From contig CM076275.1 in the NCBI GenBank assembly GCA_038380795.1, forward strand, positions 932,501-996,500: 64,000 nt of DNA, read 5' to 3'. Positions 41,701 to 53,700 of this stretch are shown here, one piece after another. Within the stretch, counting starts at the first letter, position 1. Each line of letters opens with the position of its first letter. Source of the stretch: Pyrocephalus nanus. Taxonomy: Eukaryota; Chordata; Aves; Passeriformes; Tyrannidae. The notes below the pieces were generated by a model. That model saw only the letters and a list, made by a program, of their open reading frames with translations. It was not told the DNA's origin and did not search any database. Both the position numbers and the translations under genes were made by a program.

Positions 41701-44700
41701 GAAGATGCCATGGCTGATTGCTTGGTGTGCACACTGTGACTGCCTGCACGGACAGGGATGTGTGAACACCAATGCCCAGTGAAGAGAGCACTGACACTTG
41801 TAGATGGCAGTGTGAGAGCTGTGGTTGTGGGACAGCTGTCTACATGCAGTCCTGAGATTGCCCTTCATCTCAGTGATTGACATCTGGCTGGTACTGGCAG
41901 CTGTACTATAAATTAATGTCCCTTAGAAGATTTTGCAGAAAAAACACCACCTGATACAGAGGAAAGCTGAACAGCATCTTCCTCACTGGAAATGGACAGT
42001 GGGATTTGTTTTGTTGTAGTGAGTGGCTGAGCTTGGGGCAGATCTGGCCAGTTTGGCAGCTGTGTGAGTGTTACCTGTTGACACACCACTGCCTTCTTGT
42101 CCCCTGCTCCCAGCTCTGTGGGAGGAGAGGGACCTGTGAATGGGGCTGTTCCTGCCATAACTGCCTGGTTGGGAAAAACTTCATGTGTTGCTGCTGTTTT
42201 CTGTAAGCTCAGGGTTTCACTTAATGACTGCACAGCCTAAACCTGCTCGTCCCTGTGAGGGGCCAGTGTGACACCTTAATTTGTGGAAGATGGGCATGAG
42301 GAGTAAGCTGAGAGCAGTTCTGTGTAGCATGACCAGGGCAGAGAGGTTGCCAGAAGTCTTATCACTGCAGGTCCTAAGCACAGGCTTACATTTTCTTTTA
42401 ATCACACTCTCAAGGAAAACTTTTCCATGGCTTAATTCCAGTGGAAAATGGGGTTGACTTAACTTCTGACACTCCCCTGGCTCTATTTTTTTGCCCAGCC
42501 AGAGGCACCATTTGGAAGTTCCAGGATTAAATTTTCTTGTCTGTTTTTGCCATTCAGTTACTTTACCTTTAGCCTGGAAAAACTCAAGCGATCTCCTGTG
42601 CAGAGTGGAACACAAGTGACAGATTTTTCTCCAAGCTGGTAGCAACCACCAGGAAGCGAGCCCAGCAGGAGCAGCCCTTCCCCTCCCTGCCCTGGCCAGC
42701 AATTCTGCCTGGAGCGTATGCCTTTTTGGGAAGGAACGATGGGGAAAATGGTCTTCCAGTGGAGGGGACAAATTGGTGATTGCCCCTGCAAGCCCTGCAG
42801 TGCCTCCCTGGGAGACTCGCCTGTCCTCACACAGGAACCATCTCTGACTGCCTCAGCCGCAGGGCCAGTCAGCTCAACCACAGCCCATCGCAGCTAAACA
42901 CTTATTTTCAGTGTGTGCCCTGTGAACCAGTGTTGCCCACAATAAGATTTTTTGCATTTTTTTCCCTCTTCCCTGCTGTGGTGCTGTTGCTGTCGGTCTC
43001 TTCTTGCAGCAGAGATGCAACGTGTTGTTGTGCGTGGGAGCTCCAGGGCTGCTCTGAGCGCTCGGAACTGCAGCGAGAGCCGAGGCTGGGGATGGGTGGG
43101 AGGCAGGTAGGGGATGGGTGGGAGGCAGGCCAAGGCTGGGGATGGGTGGGTGGGAGGCAGGCCAAGGCTGGGGGTGGAGGGTGGGTGGAAGGCTGAGGCT
43201 GTGTGTGCCCTCAGCATCGGCAAAACAAGTGAAAGCCTGAAGAATAACTCTCTTTCAGGAGGCCAGCCTGGTGTCAGGGCTTGTTGTCAGTGCTGTGCTG
43301 GCAGCTGTCAGCCAGTCTCCAGCACTGCTGGAAGGCCAAAAGCTCCCTAAATATTATCTTGTGTGGCAGGACAGCCAGCCAGCTGCGGGCAGAGGCACAG
43401 CCCTGTCTCCGAGTGCCCCCGCTGTCCCCAGCGCTGTCGTCTCGAGGCACGGCCGTGCGAGCTGAGGGCTCGGGGCTGGGCTGTTCTGTCTGCAGGAGCA
43501 ACAGCCACGCTTCTCTGCTCCTCTCCTTTCCTTCTGCTCCTTTGGCTCCGAGCTTGGGAGGGGTAGAAACTGGCATGGTGCTGGCATGGCTTTTTCTGGG
43601 TTGTGCAATGAGGAGGAATTTGGGAGGTGATGGGACTGAGGGAAACATGCAGGGTGTGGGCACGCTGGTTCACCCTCCTCTGTGGGGTAGGGGCACGTTC
43701 ATGGGATTAACTTTGATTATTCCAAACATACCTTGGACAGACTTCAGGATGTGGATGGGAGAAACTGCCCTGTTTGTTTCAGATGAGCTGCAACCTTTAG
43801 AAATAACATTGCCTTGTCCCATATTTGTGTTTTGTTGAGGTGGGCCTTGTGTTCATGCACAGCCTGCCTGTTTCTTCCCTTCCTCAGATCTGTACCAAGC
43901 TCCGGGTTTGTAGCTGAAGCTTTGCATTTGTGTTTGTGTATCGTAGAAGCGTCAGACAGCTGACAGAGCCCATCTCTGCTCCCAGAGCAGCTCAAGCGAG
44001 AAAAAAATCCTGAAAGTGCTGCTGCTTCTCAGTCCCAACCATGTGCTTTTCTTCCAGAGCCTCTTCTCTGGCATAAGCAGCCATGCTCACCTCCAGCTTG
44101 TGACATTTGGATGCAGAAGGTGGAGCCAAACAGGGAGCCAGCACCCTCCAAAGTGGGGTGACGGGAGATTTCCAGAGGAGGATGGTGTCAGTGGGAACCG
44201 CAGGATTCTTGGATACAGCCCTGGTCGCCACTCTCGGCTTGTGGCTGACCAGGGCCCCTGGGGTCAGGGCTGTGGAGGCACCACTTTGTTTAGATGTTCA
44301 GATTCCTTTGTGAAACCCAGAAGTGTCCTCTCCCACACACATGGAATTCCGGAGATGTCAGACACCCAGAGCGAGGTTCCCATGGAGCAGCACCCTGCCC
44401 CGGGGCTCCTGCCCTCTGGCTGCAGCTGCCCCAAAACCAGCCCGTCCCAGGGGCTGCCAGGGCCGGGTGGCCATGGGGGGACTGGGACTGTCCCCTCCGC
44501 AGCTCACCGGGGACAGGGTGCCATGGGGAGGCTGTGCCACCAGGGACAGGGTGCCGTGGGGACAGGGTGCCGTGGGGACAGGGTGCCGTGGGGACAGGGT
44601 ACTGTGGGGAGGCTGTGCCACCAGGGACAGGGTGCTGTGGGGACAGGGTGCTGTGGGGAGGCTGTGCCACCCTGTGTCACGTGTGCCAGGAACCCATCCT

Positions 44701-47700
44701 GAGTCCTCTGGCTGTACCAGGCAGGACACAGCCCCCAGCCCCTGCTCTGCTGAGTTCTCAGCCCCTGCTCTGCTGAGTTCTCAGCCCCTGCTCTGCTGAG
44801 TTCCCATCCCCTGCTCTGCTGAGCTCTCAGCCCTCAGGACTGCACAGTTGCCTTTGGCTCTGGGCTGCCGGGGAGCGTTCCCAGCCCCGCGGTGACGCTG
44901 GGAGATCCAACCCTCCGGAGCAGCCGCGTTGCTCGGGTGGGTGCTGGCAGAGGAGATGATCCCCGCTGTGCCAGGCACTGGCTGTGCTCCTGGGGTGCCC
45001 GGGCTGTGGGGGCAGAGGGGCACGGCCGGGTCTCTGGTGCAGACCCTGCTTACGGCGGGCTGGGCCGGGCCTTCCATCCTAATCCACGCTGATCCTGGCT
45101 CTCAGCTCTGCCTCAGCAAAAGGGCTGCCTGTGCAGGAGCTGAGTCTGCCTCCCAGCAACGCTCCCCTTCCCTGTCTGCTGCAGCAGAGGTGTTCCCAGT
45201 TCATATCTGTGAACATAAATCTATCCTGTATCTTCATACAGTGAATAGCCCTTTCAGCTTAGCTTTTTGCTGCAGGTATTTTTTTCAAATAGAGGTTTTC
45301 TCTTTTTCCGTTGCCTTGATTCTTCAGATTAAAGGTATTCTGTGCTAATACACTTTGAGGCTTTCTGGAGGCATGTGTTAACAGGATACATAGCAGTCAG
45401 CTTTATTAGCATGATGACTGTGGTTTAGCTCTCAGAGCTGCGTGGCTGTGGTATATTGTGGGATGTTCTCTTTCTGGTGTCTTCCAGGCACTGTTACAAG
45501 GAGACTTGGTCAGTAGCTGGGAGAGCTGTTTGTGGAGATGCTGTGGGATGGCTGCATGAGGCAAACTGGGAAAAAGCATACTGTCCTGACCAAAACTCTT
45601 GGGTTCCCATTATATCTCTGTTCCCTTCTCTAAAAATATACTCAATAATAGCATTTAGTGTAATTGGGCAATAAATTCTGGAAACGTATGTGGGAATTGG
45701 CCATGTTTATTTTAAGTGGTAACTAAAACAAATAATCTTGGTGGCTGATATCCAGCGTGGCTTGTTTGGCACGAAGGGGACCCGGATCCTTTTTCCCCTC
45801 TTCCACACTTCTATTAAACTGCCCCAAACCTTTTCCATTCCACTCCTTAGGGGTAGGCATTCACTTTATCTCCTGACTTGGTCCCACAGCCATTTGTGTT
45901 TGCCAGGTGTCTCCTCTTCCTCGTGGAAGGGTGGTGGGGAAGGTAAGAGGTTCTGCTGGTCAGAGCAGCTGAGTGTAAGCTGGGAATGCATCTGCTGCCT
46001 TGGAGGAACTTGGGAAAGTCTCTGCTAGATGAGGTGCTAAGATTAGTCCCTGACAGGGTTAATTGTGAAGTCCATTAAATCCAAAATCTCAGAAGCTTCT
46101 GAATAAATAATTTTTAAGCAAAATTGACGATGTAGTGTGAGGTGTTGCTCTTTGTATTTTAGGTTCTTTTCCTTCAGTCTGTTTAAAAGGTTATAGTTGG
46201 GTTTTGGACTTTACTTGGTTTTGAATAGCGTATGGGAGATGGAATTCTCAGACTGCCAAGAAGCTGAACTTTCTCATCCTTTAAGGTCATTTTGGAGGAA
46301 ATGTCTTTCATTTTTGGTTCCATAGTTTTCTCTGTTTTAACTAACTTTCTTTATTCTCAAAGGCAACATCCATGTTTGCAAAACACTGTGTGTATAGTGC
46401 CCGGTAAATCCTGCTTTGCTGCTTTGTAAAATCCCATCCAGGACTTGTGATAGGGACAAAATGCACGTTTAATCCTTCCTTGATTAAGAAAGACCTCACA
46501 ATTAATTAACTAAGCTTCATAAATGTTATAGGGAAATTGCTAAATAACAGCTTAAGGAAGCATGTGGGAATTTTGCTTGTAGTGTAAAAAGTCAGAGAGG
46601 AATTTAAGCCAGAAACAGTCAGTTTGTTTGCAGAAAATTAAAACTGATGTTGCATTCACAGGTTGTGAATGGATCGTCTTGGATGTGTGTGGTGTGAGAA
46701 AAGATGAGGAGCTTTACTCTCCCTTCAGACTTGGCTCTGAAAGTCAGCAAAACCTGATGTTTTGAGCCCATGCCACTTGCTGTGTAGATGTGTGTAGGAT
46801 TTTTATTGAATGTTTTGTGGTTTGTTGTGGTTTTTTGAGGGAGGAAAGGCTGCTGAGGCTGAAAGGAAGCTGGAGGCAGTGGCCTCAGTTCAGCTGTGTG
46901 CTCACAAGAGCTGGGGGAGCTGGTGCAGAAGGGGAAGGGGGGACAGGTCCCTGCCCCGCTGCTGGGAGTGCCCAGCATCACCCACGAGTTGCTGGGATGC
47001 AGCTCAAGGTGTGTCCCGGGAACCCAACTCTGGCACCAGTTCCTTGGAGACAGGAAAGCAGTTAAGGAGCTTACCTAAGGAGCTCCTCCCTTCAAGGAGT
47101 TTGGCTCTCTCACTGGAATCGCTGTCCTCCTGCTCAGGGAGGTGCCTGCAGAGTGTCACGATGGGTGTCACGGGGTGCAGCAGAGCCTTGGCTGCCCCAG
47201 CCTGGCCTGGGGCACACGGGACATTGTGGGCACTGCACCAGGGGGGGTTGAAATGTCTGCTCTGCCTACGTGCTGAGCATTGCTCTCTGCAGTGCAATCC
47301 CTGGTCTTAGAGTTTGTGAACAGCTCTTAAAAACGGGTCTGAAAGCTTTCAAGAAGGCAGCACATCGGGCAACATAACCTTTAGTTAAAGGCAGGAACCT
47401 CATCCCTTGAACCTTCTTGTTTCTGTCATGTAAAGTGGCTTTAATTTTTACTTGGTGTGTCTTGGTGGTGACTCCATAGCTGGTTTCTTCGGGGATGTTT
47501 TTGCCTGCTTGGAGTGCAGCTGGGAGCGGGAGGGATATGAATAAAGGCCTGAGTGTCTGGGAAAATTCTTGGCATTCTTAGAAGAGCGGGTTAAAGGGGG
47601 GCTGGGGATTGTGTTGGTTTAGGGTGAGGTTTTTGGAGGGGACTTCACTGTGGGCTGGGAGCCTGTTGTGAGCTTGCAGCAATGGAGATGTGTGGCTGAC

Positions 47701-50700
47701 ACAGTGTCCTGTGTGTGGAGAGCTGGCTCAGATGGCTGCGTTCCAGCACGCTGTGTCTTGGAAAAGCGAGGGAAGGGAAGGCACTGGGGCTGTGCCCTGT
47801 CTTGCTGGAGGGAAGAGCAGTGTTAGGTATCACAACCTTACCTTTTACAGCTCTTCAGGGCTGCCACAGCAGAGAAAAACCACAGTTGCCCTCCCTGCAC
47901 AGGTGTAGTGAAGGCAGAGCTGCTCTCACCATCTCAGCTGTGTCCTCTTCAGCTGCCACCACCAGAGCGGGCAGGAGCGAGAGGCATCGGAGCAGCTGAA
48001 GCACAGTGGGTTGCTATTGCAAGACAAGTGGTAAATCAGCACAAAGCCCTCATCTAAAACTTTCTTTGTGGGCTTACTTTTAGTTCCTTTTTTCTTCTCC
48101 TAGCCCGTTATTAAGTGCTCCATGATGGGGATCTGAAATTTCAAGCACATGCTTAAGATTAACTGAAAACCTTTAGGTGGAGTGTGTGCTTGCACTTTGC
48201 AAATCTGAGATTAGGTGGCATTAGATATGACAACCTTAGCCTGAGAGGCACTGAGAGCTCCCCTGGCCAGCCCCAGCTGAGGGTGCTGCCAAAGGCACCC
48301 ATGAGGCCATGCCTACTGCACCAAAGCCTTTTTAAAATTTACCATGCTCAGAGTCCTCTAACTGTTGTTAGGCAACCTAAAATCTGGCCTCATTACCTCT
48401 CTGAGGCCATCTCTTTGGGCTTAGTAGACTTCAAAGTGCGAGCTCCTTCACTGGTGCTGTTATACATCTGATAGTCCTTGGCCTGTAGTACAAGACAGAT
48501 AATATTTTGGTGTGTGGTAGCATCTGGTTTGAATGTTGCTTGCCCCTCAGCTCCGAGCTAGGCAAAGGAAATGTTTTCTTCATGGAAACGTGAGTCTGTA
48601 CTCGCTGCTGCCGCTTTGCAAATGTCAAGTGGCATTTGTTGAGCCAATATTCAGAGATGGAGAGGATCTTCTGAGAGAGATGATTTGTCAGATTTCTCTG
48701 CATTGATCCAGAAGCTGGGCCAGGCCCCAGCAAGTGCCTGCTTGGACAAAGAAGCTGAATTTGGCTTCTGACACTGTTTGCCCAAAGGTTTCTAGGCAAG
48801 TACTCAACTGCTCCATGACTCAGTGTGCTTGTGAAAGGATCATAGAAACAAGCACCTTTATAAGGAATCTGGCAGAGGTGGGCATTTGGGAGGCTGTGGG
48901 GTTGGGCTGGGGATCCTGCTTGTGCTGGACCCTGAAGCAGCCCCCTCTGCTCTGTGGTTTGTGGAACTGCTGCCCAGAGTGCCCTGCCTGAGAGGGGCCA
49001 GGCAGTGCCTGTGGCTGGCAGGGCAGCTGCTGGGTGCCAGCATGGGTGAGCCTGTACATGGGACCAGCTTGCTCTGCTTGGACTGAATCAACAGCCAAAT
49101 CTCACTCAGTCCTTTCTCTGCTCAGCTGCAAAGGGAGACTCCCTGCATCAGGACTGAATAACATTCCAATTCCATGCATTTCCATTCAGGAGACAAGGGA
49201 ATAGCACCCTCCAGACCCCGCTGGGACATGTATTAATCTCTGTGCTGCACGCACTGTTGAGGATTGTGGACAGGGTGTGAAGAAGGTGAAGTCATTGTTT
49301 TGTGCCCAGCACAGTCCCAGCTGTGCCGGGTGCTGAGCCAGCCCCTCGGAGCGCTGCCCGCCCCGTCCTGCCACGGGAGCTGTGCCAGGGTGTCCCTGCC
49401 CTCCCTCTCGCTGCTCTGAGCCACTGATCAGGGAGCTGCAAACTGTCTGCTGGTTTATCTTTCTGGTTTGGCTTGACTGTAAATGGAGTCTGTGCTCTGG
49501 GCTTTGCTGGGTGCCTGGCACACTGCTCCGTGGTTCCAGGGTGCCTGGCACACTGCTCCGTGGTTCCAGGGTGCCTGGCACACTGCTCCGTGGTTCCAGG
49601 GTGCCTGGCACACTGCTCCGTGGTTCCAGGGTGCCTGGCACACTGCTCCGTGGCTCCAGGGTGCCTGGCACACTTGTGGTGAGCTCTTGGAAGACAGAAG
49701 TTCTCTGAAGGGCTGTGCTTCCACCTGCATGGGGCTGGTGTGTTGGGAGCTGCAGCCTGGACACAGCTCAGGCAGACACTGTTGGCAGTGCAGAGGTGCC
49801 CCAGGAAGCATTAGGGAGCATCAGACATCTCTGGGTTGGTCACTGCTTGAGTGTAAGCCCTTTTCATGCAGCAGAAAGAAGAAAGGACTGAATTTCCCTC
49901 CTGTTTCCCCTCTAGGGAAAACTGTTTGGCCTTGGAAAAAGTCATCTGTTCATCTTTCTCACTTGTGTTTTGTTGTGATGTAGAACTGGGAAAGGGCAGC
50001 TCAGATACAGAGAAGTGCTGTGCTGTCCCTCAGGGTAAAAGTGCAGGAGCCTTTGGTGTTTGTCAGCTGACCCATGTGATTTTTGGTTTTCCCTCGTGGT
50101 TCTCTTCACCGGTTGTTTGCACGCTGATGAGCCTGCTGTAGCTGGGCCCGGGGTTTACATTACAGCTCCCATCATGCCAAGTTCTTAAAAAAAATCCCCA
50201 TTTATGATGGTGGCATTGGATTACACTTTTGTTTACCCATATGCTTTCACCTGCGTCACTCAGGAAAGCAGAACCGAGGGTTGTCTCGAGCAGGAAACAC
50301 GAGCATATGTCACCAAGGGGGATTTCTGCTTGAGATTAATTGAAAGGTGATACTCCTACAGATCTATTTTATTTTATTTTTAACCAGTTGATGTCAGAAT
50401 GGCCTTTGCTACCCAAGGTCTGTTCATGGTGCTCCTGGTGAAATCAAGGAGAGCCAGGGCAGCACATCTAAAAGCACTGAGCTGCTCTGCTCTGCACCAG
50501 GAGCTCCAGCTGGAACACTGTGCAGCTGAGGGGCAGCTGACCATGGAGCTGATCCCACTGCTGACATCCCCCCTGGGCTGTGCAGGCACTGATAAAACCC
50601 CTTTTCCTGGAAGAAGCTACTGAAAAAATGTGATGACGCAGATTGAAACTGATGCCAGTTTGGAGGTGAAGCATGAAGAGAAACTGTGAGCAGGTTTTAT

Positions 50701-53700
50701 TTTTTGAAGACTCGTAGGCACAGGTTTGATGCTGTAGCCTGTGCACTTCTCCTCACAGGTTTCTTTAATCACTCTGTCCAGGAGGAAGAGCCTAATTAGT
50801 ACATGATACTGTGCTGACCTTCTTACAGGGATCTGGATTTGTTCTCTCTGTGTTTCTCTGCTGCCTTTTCTGGTCTGACTTGCAGTAAAGGGCCAAATAG
50901 CACCTCATCTGCTGTGGAAGTGGTTTGTGGCCAGCTTTGCAGTTCTTGGTTCCCTGGGCAGCTTTGTGCTGATGAGGCCCCAGGAATGGGCCCGTGTGCC
51001 CCTGAACATCCCAAATGCATCCCAGCCCCCAGCAGAGCGTGTGTGGGGTGCTGGTGCCTTACAGCTGAGGGGAGCACTGAGTTCTTGGTTCAGTTCCTGG
51101 GGTGCTCAGCTAATTCTGTCCATCTGTGCTACCAAGGGCATGTGTGTCTTTCTGCTGCGTGCCAAGAGGAGGGTTCTGTGATGCCTCTGTCAAACCAGAG
51201 CTAAGGATCTCTGTCCCTGTGGGATGACTGTTGTTCCTGTGGCTGTGCCCACAGATGCCATTCATGTGCTTGTTGCCTGGACAGAGCGTCTGTGAAAACG
51301 TTTAAAGGACTTTGGATTTGGAAATACACAAATTCTGCTCTGGCCTTATGATGAATCTTTCCTTTCCCTCAAAATTCCAGATTCAAAATATGAATTATCC
51401 CCTTGGCTCTCAGCTCAAGCCTGAAGATCAGCTCAAGGCACAGAAGTGCCTTTGAAGAGCAGTGTTCAAAGGCTGCAAGTTAAACCCTGGTAGCTGCTCA
51501 TCATAGGATGCCCATCATTAGTGGCCCACGAAGGGATGTTCAGGGCTGCAGTGGCTGTTTGTGGTGGGAGTTCCCACTGGGAGCCATTGCAGACTCTTAA
51601 TTATCATGCTGTGTGATGATGACACGGGCTTCAGGAAAGGTGGGCTGCCTCGAGGTTATTTGCAGCCCCAGGATGGGCTCTGGCCTGGTAAGGAGGAGAG
51701 TGGTCTCTCCATGCTGTGAGATGGGGGACCTGGTTCTCATCAGGTGCTGGGGAACATTGCAGGGACCAGTGCAACTGGAAAGGGCAGGGCTGTGTTCCTG
51801 CCTGGCTCTTGCCATGGCTGATCCCATCTGGCTGTGCCACATAACCTGCCAGCTCCTGTCCTGCAGGGCAGTCCCATTGCTGGCACAAAGTGTGGAAGAA
51901 CTCCTACTGAAATCCTTACCTTTTGTTTAAAATACAACCAACAAAAAAACCCCCACATTGCTGCATTACTGCTGCTCTCATTTAGTGCAGCATTTGTGCT
52001 CTGGATTGATTATTTATGCTGAGCCTTGCAGGCTGGCTGCTTCTGCTGGAAAGGATTCAATTTGGAGGTGACCTTGTCTTTACCAGCAGGTGAACTGTGT
52101 CAAGCTGTCCTGGAGCCACCCTGGGTGTGTGGGAGCTGGCCAAAAGGGCAGGTCACTTGGGGTTGCTCCTCAGGGTGGTGGCCAGGTCAGCACCAAACAC
52201 CACCAGTGAGCAGAAGTGCTGGTTGTGTTCACAAGGCTGTCAGGTTTGGAAGCTCGATGGATTGGAGGGAAAGAATAAACCAGTGAAAACTTTTTTTTCC
52301 CCTTTCTTTCTCTTCTTAATCTTATTACTTCCCAGCAGCTGTTAGCATTGTTTGTCTTAACACAGCAAAATCCCCTTGGAGCTGAGTGACAGCTGAAGGC
52401 CCTGCAAGCACAGCAAATGGTTTTCTGCTTTGGTATCGGCAGTGCCTTGAACCTGAACCAGATTATTATTGCTGCTTACAGAAATAGAAGGAAGCTGCAT
52501 TTCAAGGTCACTGGCAAAAATATTTCATTGAGGTCTGTCTCGTTGGTTTAGCAGCTCTGAGAGATGTGAGCAGTGTTGAGTAAGTGTATTCCTGTCCTGT
52601 AGCGAACAGCAACTGAAAGCCAAAAAAAGAAGAGAAGAAGCCCTGTGTGGCCACGTTTGGGTTTCCAGCAGCCAAAGCATGACTGAGTTCTCAATGCAGC
52701 CCTGCCTGGCTGGAGCCTATTTAAATGCAGCCTTGCTGAGCTGGAGCCTATTTTAAAATCCCGAGCAGTGGTGCTGCCTGTTGCCTGGAAACCTCCTCCC
52801 AGCCTCGGGCACTTTCAGCCTAATCATAGCCATCGGCAGCCTTTATTTATTTCCCATCCAAAATGTCATCCCAGGCTTCTAGTTTGTGTTTTTGTTTGCT
52901 TGTTTTTGTTTATTATTTAAACTGAAAAGACACAGAGTGTAACCATCAAACGGGGTGACTTTCTGTGGGAACAGCTCTCGGCTGTCACCGCATTGCAGTG
53001 GTGGGAACTGGCATTTTAAGCTCTGTGTGGTGGTGGCTCAGAGGGACACTGGGAAGAGGAGAAGGGGGGGGCTGAGGGAATGGGCTGAGAGCCCAAGGAA
53101 GCCCCTCAAGCTCTGCTGGTGCCTGCAGTGGCTTCCTGTGCCTTGTGACAGCCTGTTCCTTCAGGGGAAAACCAGACCTGAACCAGCTCTGAGTCCCTTC
53201 CCAGCACACCAGTGCCCCCAGCTCCCCTTCCCTGTGTGACTGCCCCATCCCATGCCAGATCCACAGCTCAGCACTGGGCTGCCTGGAGCAGCACAGACTC
53301 ACCTTTCAGCCCCAGTGTTCTGGGGCCTGACCTTCAGCATCTCCATGTGCTGACAGATGAATGGAAGAAAGTTAAACCTGAAAGTTAAACCCTGTCTTAG
53401 GGGCCCTTTTTTATTTTTAATTCACCTCAACTCTCGGCCACCTTAAAACCTTAATTGCTGCCATCACCTGCACAGGGAAACTGTAACTGATTGCTATTTC
53501 TGCTTAGTGAGTGTGATCGATCCTGGTGGGATGAAACAGGGTGGGTCACAGGAGCCCAGCTAGGATTCGGTTGTGTTTCTGTCGAGGGAGTCCCTTAGGA
53601 GTGCACTGGGCTGAAATCATCTGAAAATGGGTACCAAATGTAGCCAGGACAGCCAGCAGGTTTCTGTGTGAGGCATAGGAGCTGCTTCAGCTGTTCACAG

